Assembly (NCBI GenBank): GCA_963701385.1
Contig: CAVOZW010000016.1
Location: 310,001-374,000, forward strand
Origin: B30-G6 sp963701385
GTDB taxonomy: Bacteria > Desulfobacterota > Desulfobacteria > Desulfobacterales > B30-G6
DNA: 64,000 nt
Direction: 5' to 3'
Positions within the stretch are counted from its first letter, which is position 1, and the number at the start of each line of letters is the position of its first letter. Made by a program: the position numbers and the translations under genes. Shown in pieces: positions 29,402 through 38,263 of the stretch. The notes under the pieces are model-generated. The model saw nothing but the letters and a program-made list of their open reading frames with translations, was not told the DNA's origin and made no database searches.

Positions 29402-30378
29402 GCGATCTGAAAAACAGAATCCTTTTGCTGGTCGAAGATGATCTGAAGGGTATCGAAGCCGCATTGCTCGAAAATTTGCACCCGAACCTGGAACTGGTTT
29501 CCAAGGTGGCCCATCACATACTTTTCAGCGGCGGAAAACGTCTTCGACCGTTGTTGATGGTACTCTCTGCGAGGCTGTGCGGGTACCGTGGTGATTATGA
29601 CAAGACGTTCTCTGTCATTTTTGAGTACCTTCATGCCGCAACCCTCTTGCACGACGATCTGGTGGACGGTGCTGACTTGCGCCGCGGAAAACCTGCCGCG
29701 CATGCTGTATTCGGAAACGAAATTGCTGTGTTGGTGGGAGATTTTCTTCTGGCCCGCGGCCTGGCGATTGCCGCAGAAACACGTAACCCCAGAATCATTA
29801 AGATTATTTCCGAAATCACTGAAAATATGTCACAAGGTGAAATTCATCAGCTTGACCGCAAAGGCAAGTTAGACCTGACCGAAGCAGAGTACATGGATAT
29901 CATCAAATGCAAAACAGCCGTGCTCTTTCAAGGCGCTTGTCGTATCAGTGCCCTTCTTGCCAAGGCTTCTGAAGAAAAAGAGACGGCGCTGGCACAATAC
30001 GGCTACCACCTTGGCATGGCCTTTCAGATGGTGGACGACCTGCTCGACTACACCGTTGACACGCAGGGTCTCGGCAAGGCAGTTGGGGCTGACCTTCGGG
30101 AGGGGAAACTGACGCTTCCCGTTATCATTGCCTTAAAACAGGCCGAGACAGGCGATCGCGATTTGATGGAGACAATCATCTTGAATGAAACCTTTACCAA
30201 CAATGATTTCAGATGGCTGGTTGAAAAAATATCCGAACAGGGCGGTTTTGAATATACCAGAGCATTGGCGCGTAAGCACACCACAAACGCCTGCCAGGCG
30301 CTGGGGTTGTTTCCTGAATCGCCCACCAGGGAAATCTTATTAGATATTGCCGGGTATGCACTCGAAAGAACGCACTGA
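29398..30378 (+). CDS. Polyprenyl diphosphate synthase
   Basis: The 326-residue trans-isoprenyl diphosphate synthase condenses isopentenyl diphosphate onto an allylic primer, probably to make the long side chain of menaquinone. Both Asp-rich motifs are present: LLHDDLVDGADLRRGKPA (near residue 80) and FQMVDDLLDY (near residue 208), with GGKRLRP near residue 44 for substrate binding. Chain length cannot be read with certainty; the small residues before the first motif fit a long-chain (C35-C45) enzyme of the IspB/HepT type. It overlaps rimO by four bases. Confidence 0.9.
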   Translation: MSDLKNRILLLVEDDLKGIEAALLENLHPNLELVSKVAHHILFSGGKRLRPLLMVLSARLCGYRGDYDKTFSVIFEYLHAATLLHDDLVDGADLRRGKPAAHAVFGNEIAVLVGDFLLARGLAIAAETRNPRIIKIISEITENMSQGEIHQLDRKGKLDLTEAEYMDIIKCKTAVLFQGACRISALLAKASEEKETALAQYGYHLGMAFQMVDDLLDYTVDTQGLGKAVGADLREGKLTLPVIIALKQAETGDRDLMETIILNETFTNNDFRWLVEKISEQGGFEYTRALARKHTTNACQALGLFPESPTREILLDIAGYALERTH

Positions 30379-30480
30379 ACCGCAACAGCGAGTGTCGCTG
30401 AGTCAGTCAGAATTTTTTACGGTCGCTGCGAAGTACTGCCGTACGGCAGAACCTTCCTGGTTGCTTGCTGCAAGGTTTTC
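30378..30480. repeat. Short dispersed repeat, second copy
   Basis: The left end is AACCGCAACAGCGAG (30378-30392) and the right end is near GCTTGCTGCAAGGTT (30463-30477). The same ends flank 51057-51102 and, in inverse orientation, 15364-15432. There is no coding content. Confidence 0.5.
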
Positions 30481-30519
30481 CAAATGATAAGAACCGTTTT
30501 AAGAAAAGGTGAAAGACGC

Positions 30520-31710
30520 ATGGTTATCGCTTTTAAATCATTCAAGCGAATGGGTTTTCTACTGACGGCTGTGGCCTTGTCGTGGATGTTGTGTTGCCCC
30601 GTTATAGCGCAGGAAGACGCTACCGTAAGTGTTGTCTCAGTTGTTGGATCCAGCGCCGTTCATGGCAACGACATGGCATCTGCCCGGGAACAGGCCATTT
30701 CTAACGCCTTGGTGTCTGCAGTTGCCACCGTAAGTACTGAATTTCAATCGTTTCAGCAGCAGATAGATAAATTCAATCTTTTTAACGAGCTTCTTTATAA
30801 TAAGACCGAACAGTTTATCCAGGGTTACAAGGTGTTGACGGAGTATCTCTCCGGAAACACCTACCGGGCCATTGTGCAGGCCACGGTGATGAAGGAAAGA
30901 ATCAAGGATACCCTTCTGAGCGCCAATCTGGTCACGCAAAGCCATGTCATGCCAAAAGTTCTTTTTTATCTTGCAGAGAAAAAAATGGATGACATTTTAC
31001 CGATTTACTGGTGGGGCGAAGACCTCGTGTTCGTTGTTCCCCTATCAGAAGAGGCTATGGCGCAGACGCTTAAGGATACGGGTATAACGGTGATCAACCA
31101 TGCCGGGATCAAGGAGCCCCTGAACTATCCGCTCGACATCTCCCTTGAGGATGCCATCGATCTGGGCAAGCGCATGGCAGCTGACATCGTAATTATCGGA
31201 AAAGCAGTGGCTGAAAAGACCACCAATGTGATGGACGGCAATGTTAAATCTTTTAAAGGCTCTGTAACTGCAAAAGCGTATCGCACGGAAAGTGCAAAGG
31301 AAATTGCCTTTGCGGCCAGAACGGCTGTTTTTGCAAGCGAAGATGTTGAAAAGGGCGGGCGCGAAGCCTTGTTCAATGCCGGCATGCTCGTCGGCCAGGA
31401 AATGATCCTGCAGCTGTCATCCGCCTGGGAGAACGAGTCCAGCCGGCAATCCCTGGTGGAAATCAATATTCATGGTACTCGGGAGCTGACAAATTTTATC
31501 AAGTTTCGCCAAGCGCTGGGAAAAATTCCCGGCGTGACGGCGATACACATCAAGGTCATGAAAGCGGATGAGTCGATTATTTCCGTGGATTACCAAGGAA
31601 CCGCCCAGTCTCTGGCCGATGAATTGTTGCTCAGGACGTTTGAATCATTTGGTATCGATATATACGAGGTGTCACCGGGGCGCTTGGGTATTGAGCTTGT
31701 GGCCGGATAG
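30520..31710 (+). CDS. Secreted protein with FlgT-like N-terminal domain
   Basis: The protein (396 aa from ATG 30520) has a signal peptide (MGFLLTAVALSWMLCCPVIAQE). A domain of about 100 residues follows (VVGSSAVHGNDMASAREQAISNALVSAVATV) that resembles the N-terminal domain of flagellar assembly protein T and related envelope proteins. The rest (ADIVIIGKAVAEKTT, IPGVTAIHIKVMKADESIISVDY) looks like TolB-N/LpoB-type and FlgT middle/C domains. I infer a periplasmic or outer-membrane assembly factor. No flagellar genes are nearby, so a flagellar role is unproven. AGGTGAAAG precedes 30520; ATG 30484 is a longer alternative. Confidence 0.65.
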   Translation: MVIAFKSFKRMGFLLTAVALSWMLCCPVIAQEDATVSVVSVVGSSAVHGNDMASAREQAISNALVSAVATVSTEFQSFQQQIDKFNLFNELLYNKTEQFIQGYKVLTEYLSGNTYRAIVQATVMKERIKDTLLSANLVTQSHVMPKVLFYLAEKKMDDILPIYWWGEDLVFVVPLSEEAMAQTLKDTGITVINHAGIKEPLNYPLDISLEDAIDLGKRMAADIVIIGKAVAEKTTNVMDGNVKSFKGSVTAKAYRTESAKEIAFAARTAVFASEDVEKGGREALFNAGMLVGQEMILQLSSAWENESSRQSLVEINIHGTRELTNFIKFRQALGKIPGVTAIHIKVMKADESIISVDYQGTAQSLADELLLRTFESFGIDIYEVSPGRLGIELVAG

Positions 31711-31725
31711 CCCGAAACGAATTTC

Positions 31726-31748
31726 ATAAAATCGGGGAACGATTTTAT
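31726..31748 (+). repeat. Second hairpin of the two-hairpin element, just before pgsA
   Basis: ATAAAATCG-GGGAA-CGATTTTAT (31726-31748) matches hairpin 2 of copies A and B. The first hairpin is eroded. The start codon of pgsA is at 31750, so the hairpin occupies the place of a ribosome site. Confidence 0.6.
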
Positions 31749-31749
31749 T

Positions 31750-32304
31750 ATGCCTATCAATTTGCCCAACCTGCTGACGATCATGCGGATTTTGCTCACA
31801 CCGCTTTTTGTGATCGTGCTCCTGAGAGACCTTTTTGGTCCGGCCTTGCTGATTTTTACCATTGCGGGAATCAGTGACGGTTTGGACGGGTTTATTGCCA
31901 GATATTTCAATCAGCGGACAACACTGGGTGCCTACCTCGACCCGATTGCCGACAAACTGTTGCTGGTGTCAGCATTTGTCAGTTTGGCAATATTGAAAAT
32001 TGTGCCCAGCTGGCTCACAGTCATTGTTATCAGTCGGGACGTTTTAATCGTTATGGGCATCGCCATTTTTACCATAACGGAGAAATCTTACAAAATTAAA
32101 CCGAGTATTATCAGTAAAATTACGACGGTGGCCCAGATAACGACGATCATCTTAGCACTGGTAAACATCGGCATGGCGGGATATCCCGTCCTTATGGGAA
32201 TTTTGTTCTGGGCCACGGCCGGACTCACCACTGTTTCAGGGTTGCATTATATCTATTTTGGCATGAATATTCTCCAAAATGGTTCCAGAAAGAAAGAACT
32301 CTAG
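31750..32304 (+). CDS. pgsA: CDP-alcohol phosphatidyltransferase (PgsA-like)
   Basis: This 184-residue membrane protein joins CDP-diacylglycerol and glycerol-3-phosphate, the first committed step to phosphatidylglycerol. The family signature is complete: DGFIAR, then 8 residues, G, 3 residues, D, 3 residues, D (within GLDGFIARYFNQRTT and GAYLDPIADK, near residues 42-65). Four to five membrane segments are visible. The specific substrate is inferred from length and from MPINLPNLLTIMRI at the start, which is typical of PgsA. No ribosome site is visible because a hairpin directly abuts the start, so translation may depend on its folding. Confidence 0.88.
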   Translation: MPINLPNLLTIMRILLTPLFVIVLLRDLFGPALLIFTIAGISDGLDGFIARYFNQRTTLGAYLDPIADKLLLVSAFVSLAILKIVPSWLTVIVISRDVLIVMGIAIFTITEKSYKIKPSIISKITTVAQITTIILALVNIGMAGYPVLMGILFWATAGLTTVSGLHYIYFGMNILQNGSRKKEL

Positions 32305-32330
32305 TACGCACCCGCCTGTTTTCATTTTTC

Positions 32331-32359
32331 TTGACAGCACCCCAAGGCGGTGGTATCCA
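32331..32359 (+). promoter_or_regulatory. Promoter of tRNA-Val
   Basis: TTGACA (32331-32336) is followed by a 17-base spacer and TATCCA (32354-32359). The tRNA begins 14 bases after the -10 box. Confidence 0.65.
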
Positions 32360-32373
32360 AAATGCTTACCTAA

Positions 32374-32448
32374 AGGCACGTAGCTCAGGGGGAGAGCGCT
32401 ACCCTGACACGGTAGAAGTCGTTGGTTCAAATCCAACCGTGCCTACCA
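32374..32448 (+). tRNA. tRNA-Val (GAC anticodon)
   Basis: A complete cloverleaf is seen: acceptor AGGCACG (32374-32380) pairs with CGTGCCT (32438-32444), followed by discriminator A and an encoded CCA. The D arm is GCTC...GAGC. The anticodon stem is CTACC/GGTAG with loop CTGACAC, giving anticodon GAC. The T arm is GTTGG-TTCAAAT-CCAAC. Its 3' side carries a terminator and then an inserted RAYT-type element. Confidence 0.97.
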
Positions 32449-32458
32449 GTAATATCAA

Positions 32459-32491
32459 GAGGTTACCGTTTCGACTGTAGCCTCTTTTTTT
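32459..32491 (+). terminator. Terminator of tRNA-Val
   Basis: GAGGTTAC (32459-32466) pairs with GTAGCCTC (32477-32484, one G-T pair), and a run of seven T follows. Confidence 0.8.
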
Positions 32492-32502
32492 GTTTCAAAA
32501 CA

Positions 32503-33606
32503 ATAGGGGACGGGTATTCATATATTACTTGACGATAGTCTTTTCTTAAAATATAGATAATCTTATGCCACGAAAAGCACGCATAGATGCGCCCGGCGCA
32601 CTCCACCACATTATGGCCCGTGGAATTGAAAAGAATGATATCTTTTATGATGATTTTGATCGGAATACATTCGTAGATACGTTTGGGCACCGTAATATCA
32701 GAAACCCAAACAGCTTGTTTCGCGTGGGCATTAATGCCAAATCATGTTCATTTGCTTATCAGGACAGGGCAACACACCACTTTCCACTGTGATGCAGAGA
32801 CTTCTTACAGGATATTCGGTGGGTTTTAACCGACGTCACAAGCGCCATGGTCATGTTTTTTATAATCGGTTTAAGTCAATATTGTGTCAGGAGGAGATCT
32901 ATCTACTGGAACTGGTTCGGTATATTCACTTAAATCCAATACAGGGCCGGTTTGGTGATGGAATATAAAGCCTTGGGCACGTATGCTTATACCGGACATA
33001 CAATTATTTTGGGAAAGTACGCGAAGCGATTGGCAGGATACCGGATATATTTTGGGATTTTTTGGCAAAAAACCTGCGATTGCACGTAACATTTATGAGG
33101 ACTTTGTAAAAAAAGGAATCGCCGACGGACAGGAAGCCGGAACTTGTTGGGGGCGGATTGATTAGAAGCCTAGGTGGGTGGGCGCATGTAGGAGAACTTC
33201 GTGAAAAAGGAAATCGAAGTAAAGGTGACGAACGGATACTGGGTGATAGCGACTTTGTTGAAAATATATTGAGTCAAAGTCAAGAACGGATGGAGCGAAA
33301 ATATCTTTATCAGAACAAAGGCTATGATTACGAGTGGTTAGTTGGAATGGTCGCAACTAAACTCGATATCAACAAAGAAGAACTAACAAGATGTGGCAGA
33401 TATTCAAAGCGTGTAGAAGCACGAAGTGTTTTATGTTTCTGGGCCTCAAGAGAACTGGGTATGAGTACGGTCACCTTGTCAAGGCGTCTGGGTGTTTCTC
33501 AGCCGACGGTGAGCCAATCCATTCGAAGGGGCGAACGAATTGTGATAGCAAAGAAATTGAGCTTAAGGTAATAGGCAAAAGTAATATATGAATACCCGTC
33601 CCCTAT
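32503..33606 (+). mobile_element. RAYT-type element with perfect 26-bp terminal inverted repeats
   Basis: Left end 32503-32528 (begins ATAGGGGACGGGTATTCA) and right end 33581-33606 are exact reverse complements over 26 bases. They enclose one decayed transposase gene and little else (about 1.1 kb). The right end overlaps the ATG at 33605 and reaches to within 17 bases of the aldolase start at 33623. No target duplication could be defined by eye. Y1-type transposases normally move single strands and use subterminal hairpins, so long perfect terminal repeats are notable. Confidence 0.8.
32565..33571 (+). pseudogene. Y1 (HUH) REP-associated transposase, about five frameshifts
   Basis: The start (MPRKARIDAPGALHHIMARG) is the classic RAYT/IS200-like N-terminus. 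The HUH motif is readable in a second frame near 32735 (MPNHVHLLIRTG). A third frame continues (GNTPLSTVMQRLLTGYSVGF, ELVRYIHLNPIQGRF), then WQDTGYILGFFGKKP, and the C-terminal domain ends with an HTH-like LGVSQPTVSQSIRRGE. Shifts are needed near 32712, 32770, 32960, 33020 and 33150. The enzyme would cut and rejoin single-stranded DNA at REP-like hairpins. In this state it cannot be made as one protein, unless some shifts are read errors. Confidence 0.88.
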
Positions 33607-33622
33607 GGGAGTTGAGACGAAA

Positions 33623-34267
33623 ATGGAAAAAAAATTACGGGAAGTGATGGTTGCTTATGGCAGATTGGTGTATGCGCAGGGTTTGGTATCGGGTTGCAGC
33701 GGAAACCTGTCGGCGCGGGTAGATGAAGATCACATCCTGGTAACACCGAGTGGCTGCCACAAGGGCATGCTCGATGCAGCGGACCTGCTGCTTTACAACC
33801 TGAAATCCTGTCAGACAGTGGGCAAATCCGAGGGTAAGCCATCGAGTGAAATTCGCATGCACGCCTATGTGTATCAACATCGGTCAGAGGTTCAGGCAAT
33901 GATTCATGCCCACCCGCCGTACGCCGTGGCCCTTTCTGTAGCAGGGATATCGCTTCAGGCGGTTGTCGTGCCCGAAGCGATTCTGGCTCTGGGGGTGATT
34001 GCGGATTGCGGGTATGCCACACCCACCACAGAAGATGTTGTCCATGCAATAAAAGCGCCGGTTCAAGAAGGATGCAACGCGCTCATCCTGGCACGGCACG
34101 GCAGTCTGACACTGGGAAAAACCATGCCAGAAGCTTTCTGCCGCCTGGAAACCCTCGAGCACGTGGCCAAGGTCACGGCCATCGCCCGATCTGTCGGCAA
34201 GATCTCTTTCCTGCCCCAGAAAGAAATCGACAAACTGAAAAAATTAGGCGCCTTAAAAATGGCCTAG
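33623..34267 (+). CDS. Class II aldolase/adducin family protein
   Basis: This 214-residue protein belongs to the zinc-dependent class II aldolases related to L-fuculose-phosphate aldolase and L-ribulose-phosphate epimerase. Visible motifs are LVSGCSGNLSARVD, ILVTPSGCHKG, IHAHPPYAVALS (two zinc-ligand His) and ARHGSLTLGKT (third His). It would split a phosphorylated sugar to dihydroxyacetone phosphate or lactaldehyde products; methylthioribulose-phosphate dehydratase activity is another option in this family. No sugar pathway genes are adjacent. I chose ATG 33623 (GGGAG at 33607-33611); ATG 33605 lies inside the transposon end. Confidence 0.85.
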   Translation: MEKKLREVMVAYGRLVYAQGLVSGCSGNLSARVDEDHILVTPSGCHKGMLDAADLLLYNLKSCQTVGKSEGKPSSEIRMHAYVYQHRSEVQAMIHAHPPYAVALSVAGISLQAVVVPEAILALGVIADCGYATPTTEDVVHAIKAPVQEGCNALILARHGSLTLGKTMPEAFCRLETLEHVAKVTAIARSVGKISFLPQKEIDKLKKLGALKMA

Positions 34268-34272
34268 CGATT

Positions 34273-35052
34273 TTATTTCAGTTTGATCTCATGAAATTGA
34301 ACCCATATCACGGCACCCAATTCGACGTCCTTGTCTTCCCCATCGTGTTTCAGTGTGAAGTCGGCGCTGTTCAAGGCCGCAAACCCCCACCAGCCAGCCA
34401 CGGGTGCGGCATAGGAAAACAGGCCGTTGGCATCGGCTTTGATGGTCTGGGTAACCATATATTCGGTGGGGGCCGTCAACTGCCGGTCTTTGTTGTAATA
34501 CTCGACTTCCACTTTTGCAAAGGGTACGGGTTTGCCGTTCAATTTGACGATTCCCTGAAAGATATTACCGGCATACAGGCCATAAGGCTTGGACAAGGGC
34601 AGAATTTCCGTTTTCAACCCGATCTCTTGATCCCAGCCTTCATCGTCGCCAAAGGCTGTTAGCACTGTTTTGGTGTAGTGGACGATAAACGCATCTTCGG
34701 CTGGTTCCCAGTAGGGTTCCGGCTCCACCAGGAAGGTATAGACACCCGGTCTGGCAATCTTGTAATCGAGAGACCATGCCTTAGCGCCCATGACAGATGC
34801 TGTTTTCAACAGGTCCTTCAGGTCAAGCATGTTCCCATTGACCATCACACGGCACATTCTGGGTTTGGCCATTTCCATGCCGATGCCTTCAAACGGGTGC
34901 GAGAATGAAACCTGCACACGCACGGTTCGGCTGTCTTCCTGCATGACCATGCTGTCGGAAGGGATGAGCATACCGAAGTGCGCCTGGGCAGACAGGGTGA
35001 ATGAAAGAAGACCTGCCAGGATTATTATGGTCATCATTGTTCTATGATTCAT
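34273..35052 (-). CDS. DUF4198 periplasmic protein
   Basis: The minus-strand protein of 259 residues has a signal peptide (MTIIILAGLLSFTLSAQAHFG) with His right after the likely cleavage site. DUF4198 features follow (VQVSFSHPFEGIGMEMAKP, GVYTFLVEPEPYWEP, GNIFQGIVKLNGKPVPFAKVEVEYYN). Members are found beside nickel/cobalt uptake systems and other metal importers, so metal binding or delivery is plausible; nickel would fit a cell with NiFe hydrogenase. No transporter genes are adjacent here. I chose the ATG at 35052 because GGAGG precedes it; a longer frame lacks this. A terminator-like hairpin stands directly upstream in the leader. Confidence 0.75.
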   Translation of the reverse strand: MNHRTMMTIIILAGLLSFTLSAQAHFGMLIPSDSMVMQEDSRTVRVQVSFSHPFEGIGMEMAKPRMCRVMVNGNMLDLKDLLKTASVMGAKAWSLDYKIARPGVYTFLVEPEPYWEPAEDAFIVHYTKTVLTAFGDDEGWDQEIGLKTEILPLSKPYGLYAGNIFQGIVKLNGKPVPFAKVEVEYYNKDRQLTAPTEYMVTQTIKADANGLFSYAAPVAGWWGFAALNSADFTLKHDGEDKDVELGAVIWVQFHEIKLK

Positions 35053-35062
35053 CTGAACCTCC

Positions 35063-35116
35063 AATAAAAAAACCACGAATGCGTTGGCACCTTCAAATGC
35101 CATTCTTTTCGTGGTT
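35063..35116 (-). terminator. Terminator-like hairpin in the leader of the DUF4198 gene
   Basis: On the minus strand a 9-bp stem AACCACGAA/TTCGTGGTT (35116-35108 and 35079-35071) contains an inner TGGCA/TGCCA pair, and a T-run follows. It ends about 11 bases before the start of translation. It could end an upstream transcript or act as an attenuator for the gene. Confidence 0.6.
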
Positions 35117-35221
35117 CGTTATAATAGCAAGACGTCGAATGTACAGGCTTCAACCTGTGATTTGTTACCCCCTCCTGTCTAATATACCCCGGACATCAAG
35201 TCAAGCGCAAATCAAAGCCCC

Positions 35222-35250
35222 TTGACTTGTTTAATAAAAGCCATTATTCC
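35222..35250 (+). promoter_or_regulatory. Promoter before argS
   Basis: TTGACT (35222-35227), a 17-base spacer and TATTCC (35245-35250) lie 70 bases upstream of argS. The -10 box is weak. Confidence 0.45.
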
Positions 35251-35319
35251 CTTCACGTCGACAGAATAAAGTTGCCTTACAACCTTTTTTAAGGATCAAC
35301 GTACAGAAGGTTTGGGAAT

Positions 35320-36984
35320 ATGAAACAAAAAGTTCAGGAACTTATCACCGATGCCATCCATCAGGCCGTCGCAAAAGGGATTTTTTCGACACAGGAATTA
35401 CCGCAAGTGGAGATCGACATCCCTAACAATGAAAAGCATGGTGATTTTTCGGCCAATATTGCCATGATTATGGCGTCGGCCCAGAAGCGGTCACCCCGAA
35501 AGATTGCCGAACAGATTATTGAGCATATCGACGATCGAAGAAACATGCTTGCAAGAACCGAAATCGCCGGCCCGGGGTTTATCAATTTTTTTATCAATAG
35601 CAGTGCCTGGCACGGTGTGCTTCAACGCATCCATGAGCAGAAGGAGCTGTATGGGGCTTCGGATATCGGGAGAAATGAAAGGATTCAGGTCGAGTTCGTG
35701 AGCTCGAACCCCACGGGCCCATTGCATGTCGGTCACGGCAGGGGCGCGGCAGTCGGCGACAGCGTCGGAAACATTCTGTCTTTCTGCGGGTACGATGTTC
35801 AGAAGGAATATTATATCAATGACGCCGGCAGACAAATTGAAACCCTGGGACGTTCTGTATTCTTGCGATACCAGGCGCTCTTAGGAAAGGAAAATTCGTT
35901 TCCCGGGGACTGCTATCAGGGAGCGTATATCAAGGACATCGCCAACCTGCTCAAAGAAGCGCATGGCGAGACACTCAACGACAAGCCGGAGCAGGAGGCC
36001 ATCGCGTTTTGTGCCAGGGCAGCTGCGGGTCTTATCATCAAGGGCATTCGCCAGGACCTTGAATCGTTCGGGGTGTCATTCGACGAATGGTTCAGCGAAC
36101 AGAGCCTATTTGACTCGGGCAGTGTCGATACGGTGATACAGGACTTGGAAGCCAGGGACATTGTTTATCACAAGGAAGGTGCCGTCTGGTTTAAAACATC
36201 TCAATATCAAGATGAAAAAGATCGTGTGGTGGTTCGGAAAAACGACCAGAAAACCTATTTTGCATCGGACGTGGCCTACCATCTGAACAAGTACCGGCGC
36301 GGTTTTGATAGGGTCATCGATGTCTGGGGAGCGGACCATCATGGTTACATACCGCGAATGACGGCCGCGATCGAGGCGCTGGGCTACCGGCGGGATCAGT
36401 TCGAGGTCATTCTGGTTCAGCTCGTCAATTTGTTGCGGGATGGCGAGCCGGTTGCCATGTCGACACGGGCAGGTGAATTCATCACCCTCAAGGATGTTGT
36501 GGATGAGGTCGGGAGAGATGCGGCAAGATTCATTTTTCTCACCAGGCACTATGAAAGTTCGCTCGATTTCGACCTGGCATTGGCCAAGAAAAAATCCAAT
36601 GACAACCCTGTTTACTATGTTCAGTATGTGCATGCACGAATTTCCAGTATTTTGAGAAAAGGCGCAGCGCAAGGGATCGACAGTGATGCATGGGACGATA
36701 CCACCATGAAACAGCTTGTGGAACCTGAAGAGATCAACCTGATAAAAGCCATGGATCAATATCCGGCCGTGGTGGAAAAGAGTGCCGTTTTCAGGGAACC
36801 CCACCGGATCACTTATTATCTGATGAGCCTTGCATCCACGTTCCATTCCTATTACAATAAACATCGTGTTCTGGCCGACGACCCCGTGGTGACGCAGGCC
36901 CGACTTTCCCTCGTTCTGGCAGTTCAGACAATTATTCGAAGCGGGTTGACCCTTCTGGGCGTTTCCGCACCGGAAAAAATGTGA
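35320..36984 (+). CDS. argS: Arginyl-tRNA synthetase
   Basis: This class I synthetase (554 aa) charges tRNA-Arg. It has the N-terminal Add-1 domain, the HIGH variant HVGHGRG in FVSSNPTGPLHVGHGRGAA (near residue 125) and the C-terminal anticodon-binding DALR domain ending in LLGVSAPEKM. The KMSKS motif is represented by MSTRAG (near residue 382), normal for ArgRS. The gene is intact. The SPOR gene begins immediately after its stop. Confidence 0.97.
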   Translation: MKQKVQELITDAIHQAVAKGIFSTQELPQVEIDIPNNEKHGDFSANIAMIMASAQKRSPRKIAEQIIEHIDDRRNMLARTEIAGPGFINFFINSSAWHGVLQRIHEQKELYGASDIGRNERIQVEFVSSNPTGPLHVGHGRGAAVGDSVGNILSFCGYDVQKEYYINDAGRQIETLGRSVFLRYQALLGKENSFPGDCYQGAYIKDIANLLKEAHGETLNDKPEQEAIAFCARAAAGLIIKGIRQDLESFGVSFDEWFSEQSLFDSGSVDTVIQDLEARDIVYHKEGAVWFKTSQYQDEKDRVVVRKNDQKTYFASDVAYHLNKYRRGFDRVIDVWGADHHGYIPRMTAAIEALGYRRDQFEVILVQLVNLLRDGEPVAMSTRAGEFITLKDVVDEVGRDAARFIFLTRHYESSLDFDLALAKKKSNDNPVYYVQYVHARISSILRKGAAQGIDSDAWDDTTMKQLVEPEEINLIKAMDQYPAVVEKSAVFREPHRITYYLMSLASTFHSYYNKHRVLADDPVVTQARLSLVLAVQTIIRSGLTLLGVSAPEKM

Positions 36985-37696
36985 ATGAAGAAAATGACAG
37001 AAAAAAATTTAGGCGCAAAAAACAGAAAAAAATACTTGCTGCAGTTGACAGGAAAAGGTTTCTTCCTGAGTCTCTGCCTGCTCTTTCTGATCTCCGGATG
37101 GATGTTTGTGTTGGGGGTATTGGTTGGCCGTGGAACGGCTCCGGTGAATTTTGATATACAGGCACTTCAGAAAGAACTCCTGGCACTCAAAGAATCGATG
37201 GTCAAGCAGGAAAAAAGGGCCATGGAAATCGATGCCGCCAAAACAGGAGCCAAGTCCTCCCTTGAGTTCTACGAGGCCCTAAAGAAAAAAGGTAACAGAC
37301 GAACAGATCCAAATCATCGAGAAAAAGGCGCCCCCCCAAGCGCCGCTTAAAAGCCCTTCTGTGGCAACGCCCCCGTCGCCATTGACGTCACAAAAACGGG
37401 TTTCCAAATCAAAAGAGACCCAAACCGAGAAGAACGGTTTAGCGGATGTCAAGCCGCTACCGACAGGATCCCTGGCCGTTCAAGTGGCATCCACCAAAGA
37501 TGCCGCTTCTGCAGAAAATCTGGTGAATAAGCTGCTGCAAATGGGATATGCCGGATTCAGCACAATGGCCGAGATACCCGATAAGGGAACCTGGTATCGT
37601 ATCAGGGTCGGCCCTTACCGGACAAGAGCCCAGGCCGAGCAAATGCGCCAGGAACTGACCAAAGACAACTTCAAGGGAATTATCGTTAGAGAATAA
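36985..37696 (+). CDS. SPOR-domain membrane protein (one frameshift)
   Basis: The protein starts right after the argS stop and has a basic N-terminus and one membrane helix (FFLSLCLLFLISGWMFVLGVLVG, about residues 28-50). A coiled linker follows, then a SPOR domain (GSLAVQVASTKDAASAENLVNKLL through TWYRIRVGPYRTRAQAEQM), which binds denuded peptidoglycan at the division septum. The two halves meet near 37291 at AAAAAAGG, where removing one base gives KKKVTDEQIQIIEKK and a protein of about 236 residues. The position at a homopolymer suggests a read error. It resembles FtsN/DedD-like proteins, but no specific name is justified. Confidence 0.82.
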
Positions 37697-37726
37697 TTCG
37701 TTTAAAGATATGCTTGCCAAAGGTGT

Positions 37727-38014
37727 ATGATGAAAATTACCAAGGAGGACGTCGTTCACGTTGCCGACCTTGCGCGCCTGGAATTGTCCGAAGAAGCCAT
37801 CGAAACATTTGCCGGCCAGATCGGCGAGATTCTAGAGCATGTCGATTCGCTCAAACGTGTCGATACCCAGGGCGTTTCTGCCACAACCCATGCTATTTCT
37901 CTGACCAATGCCTTTCGTGACGATGACACGCCTGTTGCGGCAGACCGGGAACGTTGCATGGCCAATGCCCCTGAATCCGAAGATGGCAGTTTTGTTGTGC
38001 CGAAAATAATTTAA
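37727..38014 (+). CDS. gatC: Glu-tRNA(Gln)/Asp-tRNA(Asn) amidotransferase subunit C
   Basis: The 95-residue GatC wraps GatA and GatB in the complex that amidates Glu-tRNA(Gln) or Asp-tRNA(Asn). Family features are DVVHVADLARLELSEE at the start, the GEILEHVDSLKRVDTQGV segment, and the RDD...PESEDGSFVVPKII end. gatA follows after 249 bases, and gatB is 11 kb away on the other strand. No defects are seen. Confidence 0.96.
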   Translation: MMKITKEDVVHVADLARLELSEEAIETFAGQIGEILEHVDSLKRVDTQGVSATTHAISLTNAFRDDDTPVAADRERCMANAPESEDGSFVVPKII

Positions 38015-38263
38015 TTTCTTCGAAGTTAAATCATGGCGCCCAACGCCGACAGGGCGTGAAAAGACCATTTATTGATGGGCACTAGTTCGTGTCTGTCCAG
38101 ATAAATGAAAGCCCGCTGGTTCAACAACCATGTGTGTAAAAATGAAGAACCAGTGTTGAGCGTTTGGATCGAGCTTTATTGGACGTAATCAATAACCCGA
38201 CAAAGACTCAAAAAAACTATCCGTTTGAAAACGGTATTTTGACAAAAGCTCTGAGGGAAGGAT

